Origin: Eubacterium sp.
Lineage (GTDB): Bacteria > Bacillota > Clostridia > Lachnospirales > Lachnospiraceae
Length of the DNA: 64,000 nt
Direction: 5' to 3'
NCBI GenBank assembly: GCA_022764165.1
Contig: JALERM010000052.1
Span: 86,501 to 150,500, forward strand
This document shows positions 48,710-58,132 of this stretch, piece after piece (the stretch's first letter is position 1; the number at the start of each line of letters is the position of its first letter). The position numbers and the translations under genes are program-made. The notes beneath the pieces were generated by a model. It saw only the letters and a program-made list of their open reading frames with translations, searched no databases and had not been told where the DNA came from.

Positions 48710-49657
48710 CTACCTGAACTGTAACAGCGGCAAGGCTGCCATCATGTCCGCAGGAAGCGGCGCACGAAACTGCAGTGGTTCTCCCGTGATAGGATGAACA
48801 AATTCCAGTGCATGTGAGTGAAGCGCCTGCCTGTTCATGTGTACAGTGTCCGGATTGTACAGGGTATCGCCGCACAGTGGATGTCCGATGGATGTCATAT
48901 GAACACGAATCTGGTGGGTTCGTCCGGTTTCCAGGTGAAGTTCCGCCAGTGATATGCCATGGCTGAGAACGGCAGGATCACTGGAACTTCCCTGGAAAGA
49001 AGAACCGGGATAATAGGCCAGCCGCTGATAGTGTGTGATGGCAGGCTCTCCATGCTCCGGATCCACACATCGTTCAATCACAGAGTCCCCCACCCGGCCG
49101 ATAGAGGTATCTATGGTGCCGCTGGGAGGAAGGCAGCCTTCCACTAATGCCAGATAGGTGCGGTGGATCTCACGGTTTTTCATTTGCTGTGACAGAATCG
49201 CTCCGCTCAGCATATTCTTTGACAGAATCAAGAGTCCGGTGGTGTCCCGGTCAAGACGATTGATACAGCGAAATACAAAAGGAATGCCCTGAGATTCATA
49301 ATACCAGGCAATGCCGTTGGCAAGTGTATTTTCATAATTTCCAATCGAAGGGTGGATAGGAGTATCTGCCTGCTTATCGATAATCAACAAATCTTCATCT
49401 TCATATATGATATGAATGGGAAGAGGAACCGGAACAATCTTTTCAGAAGGCATTTCATCTTTCAGGCAAATCTTCAGTTCATCACCAGCCTGCAGGGGAA
49501 AATAAAAAAGTGCAGGCTCCCCATTAAGAATGACAGAACCCGGATGCTGCTTCAGGTACGTGCGGATATGGCGAGAATAACCGTGCTGCGAGAGAAAATC
49601 TCCTGTTCGCATGCCGTGTTCAGTATTTGTTATGTGGTAAGTGAATATTCGCTGCAT
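48710..49657 (-). CDS. RluA/RluD-family pseudouridine synthase
   Basis: S4-like N-terminus, INRLDRDTTGLLILSK, GRTHQIRVHMTSIGHPL. Confidence 0.9.
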   Translation of the reverse strand: MQRIFTYHITNTEHGMRTGDFLSQHGYSRHIRTYLKQHPGSVILNGEPALFYFPLQAGDELKICLKDEMPSEKIVPVPLPIHIIYEDEDLLIIDKQADTPIHPSIGNYENTLANGIAWYYESQGIPFVFRCINRLDRDTTGLLILSKNMLSGAILSQQMKNREIHRTYLALVEGCLPPSGTIDTSIGRVGDSVIERCVDPEHGEPAITHYQRLAYYPGSSFQGSSSDPAVLSHGISLAELHLETGRTHQIRVHMTSIGHPLCGDTLYNPDTVHMNRQALHSHALEFVHPITGEPLQFRAPLPADMMAALPLLQFR

Positions 49658-49772
49658 AGAGGCTCCTTTATCATTTCCTGTCTATAATTATGCAGTATCT
49701 TCGCCGTTGCGGGCAAAAATACAGTGAAAATATCTTAACATAACTAGTGAGATTGGGCAATCGACAGATTTA

Positions 49773-49811
49773 AATTGCCCCGGGGATTTTTACATTCTCC
49801 CCGGGGCAATT
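49773..49811. repeat. 14-bp perfect-stem hairpin of the CCCCGGGGA type
   Basis: AATTGCCCCGGGGA-TTTTTACATTC-TCCCCGGGGCAATT. Confidence 0.85.
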
Positions 49812-49941
49812 ATTTGCAAGAACTAATTGTAGAATTGAAAGAATTGTGTTAGAATAGGCATCAGATAGAGAAATTCCGGAAGATATCTAAGCAATGCAGT
49901 GATGTACATAAGGTTTCCGGAGGTTGAAAGGATGGATGATC

Positions 49942-51000
49942 ATGGAAAAAGAAAAATATATTGCCTATGTCGGCACCTATACACATGGCAGCAGTATTGG
50001 AATTCATCTTTATGATGTGGATGTGGAAGAGGGTACACTTTCAGAACGGAAAGTGGTGCCGGTGAATAACTCTTCTTATGTGGTAAAGTCCAAGAATGGA
50101 AAGTATCTGTATTCCATCGCAGATGAAGGTGTTGCCGTATTTGCGATTAAAGAAGATGGTGACCTGGAGCCTATCAATAAAGTGGATATTGATGGAATGC
50201 GCGGCTGTTATCTTTCTGTGGATGATAATGGAAAATATCTGTTTGTTGGTGGATATCATGACGGAAAAGTGACGGCAGTTCATACACACAGAGATGGAAG
50301 ACTGGGTAAAGTGTTTGACGGTGTATTTCATAAAGGAATCGGAAGTGTAGCAGAGCGTAATTTCCGCCCGCATGTAAGCTGTGTGCTGCCGACTCCGGAA
50401 GGAAAGTACATTTGTGCAGTTGATAATGGAATCGACCAGGTTAAACTGTATCGTATCAACACTACAAGAAATCGTCTGGAACTGGTGGATATTCTCAGAT
50501 GTAAACGTGAGTCCGGTCCGAGGGAAATCGTATTCAGCAAAGATGGAAAGTATGCATACATTCTTTTTGAGCTGATTAATACAGTAGGTGTATTCCGGTA
50601 TAAAGATAACGGAAAGACTCCGGAGTTTGAATTGGTTCAGACGATTGAGACATTGTCAGATGAACTGGATCCGCAGCATGATTGTGCCGCAGCTATTACC
50701 ATTTCTCCGGATGGAAAGTATTTGTTTACTTCTACTGCAGGAGATAACTCTGTGGCAATGTTCACTATCAATCAGGAGGACGGTACCCTGGTAAAAGATT
50801 TTGCACTGCCGATCAGCGGAGAATATCCGAAGGATATTGCCCTGTTCCCGGATGGCAAACATATTGCAGTTGTGAATCATGAGTCCAACAGTATTACCAC
50901 ATTTACCATTGATTATGAAAATAAAGTCCTGGTGATGAAGGGAAGACCGATGAAGGTGGAGACTCCGAACTGTATTCTGATTACCAAAGTTGAAGTGTAA
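49942..51000 (+). CDS. Lactonase-family beta-propeller protein (6-phosphogluconolactonase-like)
   Basis: YVGTYTHGSSIGIHLYDVD, RPHVSCVLPTPEGKYICAVDNGIDQVKLY, repeated blade motifs SPDGKYLF. Confidence 0.82.
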   Translation: MEKEKYIAYVGTYTHGSSIGIHLYDVDVEEGTLSERKVVPVNNSSYVVKSKNGKYLYSIADEGVAVFAIKEDGDLEPINKVDIDGMRGCYLSVDDNGKYLFVGGYHDGKVTAVHTHRDGRLGKVFDGVFHKGIGSVAERNFRPHVSCVLPTPEGKYICAVDNGIDQVKLYRINTTRNRLELVDILRCKRESGPREIVFSKDGKYAYILFELINTVGVFRYKDNGKTPEFELVQTIETLSDELDPQHDCAAAITISPDGKYLFTSTAGDNSVAMFTINQEDGTLVKDFALPISGEYPKDIALFPDGKHIAVVNHESNSITTFTIDYENKVLVMKGRPMKVETPNCILITKVEV

Positions 51001-51043
51001 CGTTAATAAATGTAGCCATTAAATGAGAAATTGTAACTGATGA

Positions 51044-51125
51044 GGTCTATACAAGAAAAAAGTTTGCCAGAACCCCGTTTTTTTGATTTTGCGGGGTCTT
51101 GGCAGACTTTTTTCTTGTATAGACC
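51044..51125. repeat. 82-bp long hairpin (34-nt arms with three mismatches)
   Basis: GGTCTATACAAGAAAAAAGTTTGCCAGAACCCCG ... CGGGGTCTTGGCAGACTTTTTTCTTGTATAGACC; possible terminator with strong secondary structure. Confidence 0.8.
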
Positions 51126-51200
51126 CTGTTAGTGTTTACCACCTTCCAAGAGGAAGTCTCCGGTGGATAGCAGGGGTGAATAGATGTATATCGCCCGCTG

Positions 51201-51227
51201 GTGACTACGAACCCGTCCCCTGGTCAC
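51201..51227. repeat. 27-nt motif, copy 2
   Basis: GTGACTACGAACCCGTCCCCTGGTCAC. Confidence 0.7.
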
Positions 51228-52318
51228 CCATAAATCTTTTCCAGATACTCCATCTTTGCGCTCATATTCATCAGAAGTGCATCCGCAATCACCAGTGCAG
51301 CCATGGATTCTACCACAACCACCGCCCGTGGAACGATGATCGGGTCGTGGCGTCCTTTGATAGAAATCTCTATCTCTTCCCCTGATTTATTGACCGTATG
51401 TTGCAGTGAGGCAATGGAAGGTGTTGGTTTGATGGCAGCACGGAAAATGAGCTCACTTCCGTCACTGATACCTCCCAGCACTCCTCCTGCATGATTTGTC
51501 TTTTTGCCCATCGTACCGTCTTCTTTCAAAACGAAAGCGTCATTATTTTCCAGTCCGGTAGACTGTGCGGCAGCCATTCCTGAACCGATTTCAAATCCTT
51601 TGACAGCTCCGATGGAAAGTATGGCTTTTGCCAAGTTGGCATCCAGCTTTTCAAACACAGGGTCGCCAAGACCTGCAGGGAGTCCTTTCACCACACATTC
51701 CACCATACCGCCGGAAGAATTTTTATCTTTCATACAGTCATTCAGATAGTCGGCGGCTTTTGCGGCAGCGTCTGCATCCGGCATATACAGGTTGTTCCGG
51801 AAAATTTCTTCTTCATCAAAGGATGATATGGTGACAGGTCCGATGGTGCGTGTGTATGCCATGACAGAAATTCCCAGCTGTTCCAGCAGCCTGGCGGCAA
51901 TCGCACCGGCAGCCACACGGCCGATGGTCTCACGTCCGGATGAACGACCGCCTCCCCGGTAATCCCGGAATCCGTATTTCTGATCGAAGGTGTAGTCAGC
52001 GTGACCGGGGCGGTAGTAGGAAGCAATTTCGGAATAATCTTTGGAACGCTGAGAAGTATTTCTCACCATAAGAGAAATTGGAGTTCCTGTAGTCTTTCCC
52101 TCAAACACACCGGAGAGAATCTCAACGGCGTCGTCCTCCTTTCGGGGAGTGGCGAAACGGCTTTGCCCGGGTTTGCGCCTGTTTAAAAATATCTGAATAT
52201 CTTCCTCGCAGAGAGGAAGTCCGGCAGGGCAGCCATCAACGACAACACCGATACCGGCACCATGGGATTCCCCCCATGTGGAAATTCTGAAAATAGTACC
52301 AAATGATGATCCAGCCAT
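51224..52318 (-). CDS. aroC: Chorismate synthase
   Basis: FRISTWGESHGAGIGVVVDGCPAGL, RPGHADYTFDQKYG, YRGGGRSSGRET. Confidence 0.97.
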   Translation of the reverse strand: MAGSSFGTIFRISTWGESHGAGIGVVVDGCPAGLPLCEEDIQIFLNRRKPGQSRFATPRKEDDAVEILSGVFEGKTTGTPISLMVRNTSQRSKDYSEIASYYRPGHADYTFDQKYGFRDYRGGGRSSGRETIGRVAAGAIAARLLEQLGISVMAYTRTIGPVTISSFDEEEIFRNNLYMPDADAAAKAADYLNDCMKDKNSSGGMVECVVKGLPAGLGDPVFEKLDANLAKAILSIGAVKGFEIGSGMAAAQSTGLENNDAFVLKEDGTMGKKTNHAGGVLGGISDGSELIFRAAIKPTPSIASLQHTVNKSGEEIEISIKGRHDPIIVPRAVVVVESMAALVIADALLMNMSAKMEYLEKIYG

Positions 52319-52482
52319 AATAAAACTGGGCTCCTTTCTAATGCTTTTCCCGTAATTATAAAACAGGCCTGTAAATTTGTAAAGAAAAATGCCGTATGTG
52401 CTTTTTTCATGTAATTCCGGTTTGCTTTTAGGAAATAATATGATATAATAACATAAGAGTGTGATTACAAAGGAGTGTAACT

Positions 52483-52719
52483 ATGAGTCAGGCTAAAGTT
52501 GATAAGTATAAAAAAGAGAAAGCAAATCGTCAGAAAATAATGAAAAGAGAAAAAAGACTGCACCGCCTTGAGATGACAGCGATTGGTGTTGTCTGTGCAG
52601 TTTTTGTGGGATGGATCGGCTACTCTGTTTATGATAAAGTAAGTGCCAATCAGGAAACAGAAGTTATTACTTTTGATGCCGGAGCAGTTCAGGATTATCT
52701 GACAGGGCTGACAGAATAA
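52483..52719 (+). CDS. Small single-pass membrane protein upstream of pyrH, uncharacterised
   Basis: 78 aa: basic coiled N-terminus, TM TAIGVVCAVFVGWIGYSV; good RBS aaaggagtg. Confidence 0.7.
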   Translation: MSQAKVDKYKKEKANRQKIMKREKRLHRLEMTAIGVVCAVFVGWIGYSVYDKVSANQETEVITFDAGAVQDYLTGLTE

Positions 52720-52738
52720 GGGAAAGGGAGTACAGTAT

Positions 52739-53437
52739 ATGAAGAGAGTATTGTTAAAACTGAGCGGAGAAGCTCTTGCGGGAGAGAAGAAAACAGGTTT
52801 TGATGAAGCGACCGTTACGGAGGTGGCAAAGCAGGTAAAAGTTCTTGTTGAAGAAGGAACTGAGATTGGTGTCGTGATCGGCGGCGGAAACTTCTGGAGG
52901 GGAAGAACCAGTGAAACCATCGACAGAACAAAAGCAGACCAGATTGGTATGCTGGCAACGGTGATGAACTGCATCTATGTATCCGAGATTTTCCGTTCCG
53001 TAGGTATGAAGACTGAGGTTCTGACTCCGTTTGTATGCGGTGCTTTTACGAAGCTGTTTTCCAAGGATGAGGCTAACGAATGCTTTGCACAGGGGAAGGT
53101 AGTATTTTTTGCAGGCGGAACCGGTCATCCATACTTCTCAACAGATACAACAACGGTACTTCGTGCAGTTGAGATCGAGGCAGAGACCATTTTGCTGGCA
53201 AAAGCCATCGATGGTGTGTATGACAGCGATCCAAAGATCAATCCAAACGCAGTGAAGTATGACAGTATTGACATTCAGGAAGTTATTGATAAAAAACTTG
53301 CTGTCATGGACCTGACCGCTTCGATTCTCTCTATGGAGAATAAGATGCCGATGCTGGTATTCGGTCTGAACGAAGAAAACAGCATCATCAAAGCAGCCCG
53401 CGGGGAAATCAATGGAACACGGGTAATTGTGAAATAA
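52739..53437 (+). CDS. pyrH: UMP kinase
   Basis: [32 protein letters not shown]. Confidence 0.97.
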   Translation: MKRVLLKLSGEALAGEKKTGFDEATVTEVAKQVKVLVEEGTEIGVVIGGGNFWRGRTSETIDRTKADQIGMLATVMNCIYVSEIFRSVGMKTEVLTPFVCGAFTKLFSKDEANECFAQGKVVFFAGGTGHPYFSTDTTTVLRAVEIEAETILLAKAIDGVYDSDPKINPNAVKYDSIDIQEVIDKKLAVMDLTASILSMENKMPMLVFGLNEENSIIKAARGEINGTRVIVK

Positions 53438-53480
53438 AAATCAAAATGTGAAAATAAATGAAACCAGGAGGAACAATGAT

Positions 53481-54032
53481 ATGGATGAAAGAATTGTGAA
53501 GTATGAGCAGAAGATGGAAAAAACTCTGGCAAATCTGGACAGTGAGTTTGGCACCATCCGTGCAGGGCGTGCCAATCCGCACGTTCTGGATCGCATCATG
53601 GTAGATTATTATGGATGCCCCACTCCACTGCAGCAGGTGGCTAATATTTCTGTGCCGGAAGCAAGAATGATCGTGATTCAGCCGTGGGAAGGCTCTCTTG
53701 TAAAGGCTATTGAGAAAGCCATCAACATGTCTGATCTGGGAATCAATCCGACCAATGACGGCAAGATTATCCGTCTGGTATTCCCTGAACTTACAGAGGA
53801 ACGCAGAAAAGATCTTGTAAAAGATGTAAAGAAAAAAGGAGAAGCTGCTAAAGTAGCGATCCGCAATATCCGTCGTGATGCCAATGATATGCTGAAAAAG
53901 CTGGGCAAAACCGATGTATCAGAGGATGAAATCGATGAACTGGAAGAGAAAGTACAGAAAATGACGGACAAATACATTAAAAAAGTGGATGCTGCTGTGG
54001 AAGTAAAATCCAAGGAAATTTTAACTGTATAA
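53481..54032 (+). CDS. frr: Ribosome recycling factor
   Basis: [52 protein letters not shown]. Confidence 0.97.
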   Translation: MDERIVKYEQKMEKTLANLDSEFGTIRAGRANPHVLDRIMVDYYGCPTPLQQVANISVPEARMIVIQPWEGSLVKAIEKAINMSDLGINPTNDGKIIRLVFPELTEERRKDLVKDVKKKGEAAKVAIRNIRRDANDMLKKLGKTDVSEDEIDELEEKVQKMTDKYIKKVDAAVEVKSKEILTV

Positions 54033-54059
54033 ACTGACAAAAAACGTATGTCATGAGGG

Positions 54060-54105
54060 AGGCATCACACATGGAATCTACGCCATGGTATGATGCCTCT
54101 TTTTA
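54060..54105 (+). terminator. Terminator between frr and uppS
   Basis: GAGGCATCA-CACATGG...CCATGGTATGATGCCTCTTTTT. Confidence 0.7.
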
Positions 54106-54114
54106 GGAGGAAGC

Positions 54115-54828
54115 ATGAGAGTACCAAATCATATAGCAATTATTCTGGACGGCAACGGAAGATGGGCGAAAAGCAAAGGTATGCCGAGAAGCTATGGACA
54201 TGTGAAAGGCTGCGAGAATCTGGAAGATATCTGTGAAGTGGCCAAGGAACTGGGTGTTAAATATCTGACCGTGTATGCATTTTCTACGGAAAACTGGAAA
54301 CGCTCAAAAGAAGAAGTGGAAGGTCTGATGAAGCTGTTCCGCAATTACCTGAAAAAATGTATCAAGATTTCAAAGAAAAATAATATGCGGGTGAAGATTA
54401 TCGGTGATCCTTCAGCATTTGATGAGGATATTCAGCAGAGCATCCGGGAACTGGAAGAGTTTTCTAAAGATTTTGATGATCTGCATTTTCAGATCGCATT
54501 GAATTATGGAAGTCGGGATGAAATTACCAGGGCAGTGAACCGGATGCTGGAGGACCAGAAAAAGGGAATCCTTACCGGTGAGGTGACGGAGGAGACGATT
54601 TCTTCTTATCTGGATACGGCAGGAATTCCTGACCCGGATCTGCTGATCCGGACCAGCGGGGAACTGAGGCTTTCCAATTATCTGCTGTGGCAGTTGGCCT
54701 ATACGGAATTTTATTTTACAGATGTGCCATGGCCGGATTTTAAAAAGAAGGAATTGGTCAAAGCTATTGAAAAATATAATGAAAGAGACAGAAGGTATGG
54801 CGGCGTAAAGGAGGATACCAATGTTTAA
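54115..54828 (+). CDS. uppS: Undecaprenyl diphosphate synthase
   Basis: IAIILDGNGRWAK, YAFSTENWKRS, DLLIRTSGELRLSNYLLWQ. Confidence 0.97.
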   Translation: MRVPNHIAIILDGNGRWAKSKGMPRSYGHVKGCENLEDICEVAKELGVKYLTVYAFSTENWKRSKEEVEGLMKLFRNYLKKCIKISKKNNMRVKIIGDPSAFDEDIQQSIRELEEFSKDFDDLHFQIALNYGSRDEITRAVNRMLEDQKKGILTGEVTEETISSYLDTAGIPDPDLLIRTSGELRLSNYLLWQLAYTEFYFTDVPWPDFKKKELVKAIEKYNERDRRYGGVKEDTNV

Positions 54829-55630
54829 AACAAGATTGTTAAGCGGGATCGTTCTGGTAATCATTGCTCTGGCAACGATTATCTGTGGAGGTCCGGTGCT
54901 GTTTATCACACTTCTTTGTGTGTCCCTGATCGGGATGCAGGAGCTTTACCGTGCAGTGGGTGTTCGGAAGGAAGGCTTTAACCTGTTGGAGATGATCAGT
55001 TATCTTGGTGTCACAGTATATTATCTGGCTGTCTGGCTGCTGCCGGTTAAATATCATCTGCCGTCTCTGATGCTCAGCATTTTGCTGATCATGTCGGTGT
55101 ATGTATTTACATATCCCAGATACCAGGCAGGACAGATCATGGCATCATTTTTTGGAATTGCCTATGTGGGTGTTATGCTGTCTTATGTACTGCAGACCCG
55201 TATGCTGGAGGGAGGAGCCTTTCTTGTATGGCTGATTTTCCTCTGTTCCTGGGGCTGTGATACCTGTGCCTACTGTGTAGGTGTCCTGATTGGAAAACAT
55301 AAAATGGCTCCGGTGCTGAGCCCGAAAAAATCAATCGAAGGTGCGGTCGGCGGTGTTGTCGGTGCGGCACTTCTGGGGGCTTTATATGCCTGGGCAGTGT
55401 CGGGATATAATCCGAATTCTGCACACACGCCGCTGATTTATGCGATTATCTGTGCGGTTGGTGCACTGGTTTCCATGGTAGGTGATCTGGCAGCATCGGC
55501 GATCAAAAGACAGCAGAATATTAAAGACTATGGAACATTGATTCCGGGCCACGGAGGGATTCTGGACCGTTTTGACAGTGTGATCTTTACGGCTCCGATC
55601 ATTTATGTTCTTGCGATTTCACTGATATGA
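54821..55630 (+). CDS. cdsA: Phosphatidate cytidylyltransferase
   Basis: Polytopic; LSPKKSIEGAVGG and GDLAASAIKRQQNIKDYGTLIPGHGGILDRFDS. Confidence 0.95.
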   Translation: MFKTRLLSGIVLVIIALATIICGGPVLFITLLCVSLIGMQELYRAVGVRKEGFNLLEMISYLGVTVYYLAVWLLPVKYHLPSLMLSILLIMSVYVFTYPRYQAGQIMASFFGIAYVGVMLSYVLQTRMLEGGAFLVWLIFLCSWGCDTCAYCVGVLIGKHKMAPVLSPKKSIEGAVGGVVGAALLGALYAWAVSGYNPNSAHTPLIYAIICAVGALVSMVGDLAASAIKRQQNIKDYGTLIPGHGGILDRFDSVIFTAPIIYVLAISLI

Positions 55631-55661
55631 TGATACAAGGGTCAGAAAAGAGGGAAAAATT

Positions 55662-56813
55662 ATGGGAAAAACCATTGCAATATTAGGCTCTACCGGTTCG
55701 ATTGGTACACAGACACTGGAGGTGGTGAGAGAAAATGGTGATATCACGGTTGCCGCTCTCAGTGCCGGCTCCAACATTACACTGCTGGAACAGCAGGTAC
55801 GGGAATTTTCTCCCCGTCTGGTTGCTGTGTGGAATCCGGAGAAAGCTGTAGAACTGAAGACCAGGCTGGCAGATATGAAGGTAAAGGTTGTCAGCGGTAT
55901 GGAAGGACTTCTGGAACTGGCTGTTTTGGAAGAGGTGGAAATTCTGGTGACTGCTATTGTGGGTATGATCGGAATCCGTCCCACCATGGCGGCCATTGAA
56001 GCTGGCAAAGACATTGCCCTTGCCAATAAGGAGACCCTGGTAACAGCGGGTCATCTGATCATGCCGCTGGCAAAAGAAAAAGGTGTCAGGATTCTTCCGG
56101 TGGACAGCGAACACAGTGCCATTTTTCAGGCAATTCAGGGTTCCGGAAGAAAGGAAATCCATAAATTGCTGATCACCGCTTCCGGCGGACCATTCCGCGG
56201 CAGGAAACGGGAGGAACTGGAACATGTGCAGGTGGAAGATGCTTTGAAACATCCCAACTGGGCGATGGGGAGAAAAATAACCATTGATTCGGCAACACTG
56301 GTCAATAAAGGACTGGAAGTTATGGAGGCCCGCTGGCTCTTTGATGTGGATCTGGATCATATTCAGGTGGTGGTACAGCCAAAGAGTATCATTCATTCCA
56401 TGGTGGAATTTGTTGACGGTGCCGTACTGGCGCAGCTGGGAACCCCGGACATGAAACTGCCGATCCAGTATGCCCTGTATTATCCGGAGCGCAGATATCT
56501 GCCGGGAGAACGGCTGGACTTTTCAGCACTGAAAGAAATAACCTTTGATAATCCGGATATGGATACTTTTAAGGGACTGCCGCTGGCAATGCAGGCATCC
56601 CGCCTGGGTGGCAGTATGCCGACCGTTTTCAATGCCGCCAATGAGCGTGCGGTAGCCATGTTCTTGAAGAAGCAGATTGGATTCCTTGATATTTACAGGA
56701 TTATCGAAGAATCCATGGAACGCCATGAAATCATTCAAAATCCTGTGCTGGAGCAGATCCTTGAGACGGAAGCGAAGACATATGAGTGGATTGAAAGCAG
56801 GTGGAACGTTTGA
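55662..56813 (+). CDS. dxr: 1-deoxy-D-xylulose-5-phosphate reductoisomerase
   Basis: ILGSTGSIGTQTL, ALANKETLVTAG, PVDSEHSAIFQ, ITASGGPFRG, HPNWAMG. Confidence 0.97.
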   Translation: MGKTIAILGSTGSIGTQTLEVVRENGDITVAALSAGSNITLLEQQVREFSPRLVAVWNPEKAVELKTRLADMKVKVVSGMEGLLELAVLEEVEILVTAIVGMIGIRPTMAAIEAGKDIALANKETLVTAGHLIMPLAKEKGVRILPVDSEHSAIFQAIQGSGRKEIHKLLITASGGPFRGRKREELEHVQVEDALKHPNWAMGRKITIDSATLVNKGLEVMEARWLFDVDLDHIQVVVQPKSIIHSMVEFVDGAVLAQLGTPDMKLPIQYALYYPERRYLPGERLDFSALKEITFDNPDMDTFKGLPLAMQASRLGGSMPTVFNAANERAVAMFLKKQIGFLDIYRIIEESMERHEIIQNPVLEQILETEAKTYEWIESRWNV

Positions 56814-58096
56814 GTATATTAATTGCAGCCCTGATATTGGGAATTGTGATCATTGTACATGAGTTTGGTCATTTCCTTCTGGCAAAAATGAATGGAATCG
56901 TCGTAGAAGAATTTGCTGTGGGAATGGGACCTCGGATTCTGTCTACAGAGAGGGGAGGTACACGCTATTCTTTGAAGGCGATACCTTTCGGGGGCTCCTG
57001 TATGATGAAAGGAGAGGACTGGGAAGATGAGAGTGAGGGAAGTTTCTTAAGTAAATCATTACCTCGCAGAATCTCTGTGATCGCTGCGGGCCCGTTGTTT
57101 AATTTTATTCTGGCATTTTTCGGAGCAATGATCATCGTCAGTATCATTGGCTATGATCCTCCTCAAGTACTTCAGGTTACAGAAGGATCACCGGAAGCAG
57201 AAGCCGGACTTCAGCCCGGAGATATCATTACAGAATTTGATGGCAGAAATATTTATCTGGGCAGAGATCTTTACACCTATCTGAACACGCAGGGACTGCA
57301 GGAAAAAGATATTGAAATTTCTTTTCAGCGGGATGGGGAAGAACATACTGTAGTTTACCGTCCTAAAATAGTGGATCGTTATATGCTGGGATTTACCTAT
57401 AATCCTTCTGAGCAGCAGCCGGAAATTCTGTCTGTGGTAGAGGGAGGAGCATTGGATCGGGCAGGTATTGAGGCCGGAGATTATATTTATGCGATCGATG
57501 GCAATCAGGTAAACTCCGGAACGGAGCTTGAGAAATATTTTACAGAACATCCGCTGGGAGATAAAGAAATCACGTTGACTTACCTGCGTGACGGACTGGA
57601 TTACGATGTACAGGTAACACCTACGTCTACACGCTATGTGGAGCAGGGCTTTCGATATAATATGGGAAGAGTGAAAACGTCTCCTCTCGGTGTACTCAAA
57701 TATAGTGCACTGGAACTGAGATATTGGGTAGTCACCACTCTGGATGGATTTAGAATGCTGTTTACCGGAAAAATAGGAATGGAAAGTCTTTCCGGCCCGG
57801 TCGGCGTGGTCAATGTGATCGGAGATGCTTATGAGGAAAGCAAAAGCGAAGGAACGCTGATTACCTGGCTCACCATGATTAATATGATGATTCTCATATC
57901 GGCCAATCTGGGTGTAGTCAATCTGCTGCCGCTGCCGGCACTGGACGGCGGACGTCTGGTATTTTTGATCATCGAAGGACTTCGGGGCAAACCGATCAAC
58001 AGAGAAGCAGAAGGTATGGTACATTTTGCAGGATTACTGCTGCTGATGATTCTGCTGGTATTTATTACTTTCAGGGATGTGAGAAATCTGTTCTGA
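56801..58096 (+). CDS. rseP: RIP metalloprotease RseP (site-2 protease)
   Basis: VHEFGHFLLAK, two PDZ domains, NLLPLPALDGGRL. Confidence 0.95.
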   Translation: MERLSILIAALILGIVIIVHEFGHFLLAKMNGIVVEEFAVGMGPRILSTERGGTRYSLKAIPFGGSCMMKGEDWEDESEGSFLSKSLPRRISVIAAGPLFNFILAFFGAMIIVSIIGYDPPQVLQVTEGSPEAEAGLQPGDIITEFDGRNIYLGRDLYTYLNTQGLQEKDIEISFQRDGEEHTVVYRPKIVDRYMLGFTYNPSEQQPEILSVVEGGALDRAGIEAGDYIYAIDGNQVNSGTELEKYFTEHPLGDKEITLTYLRDGLDYDVQVTPTSTRYVEQGFRYNMGRVKTSPLGVLKYSALELRYWVVTTLDGFRMLFTGKIGMESLSGPVGVVNVIGDAYEESKSEGTLITWLTMINMMILISANLGVVNLLPLPALDGGRLVFLIIEGLRGKPINREAEGMVHFAGLLLLMILLVFITFRDVRNLF

Positions 58097-58132
58097 GATT
58101 GAAGCAGAACCAGAAATAAGGAGTGAGTGGAT

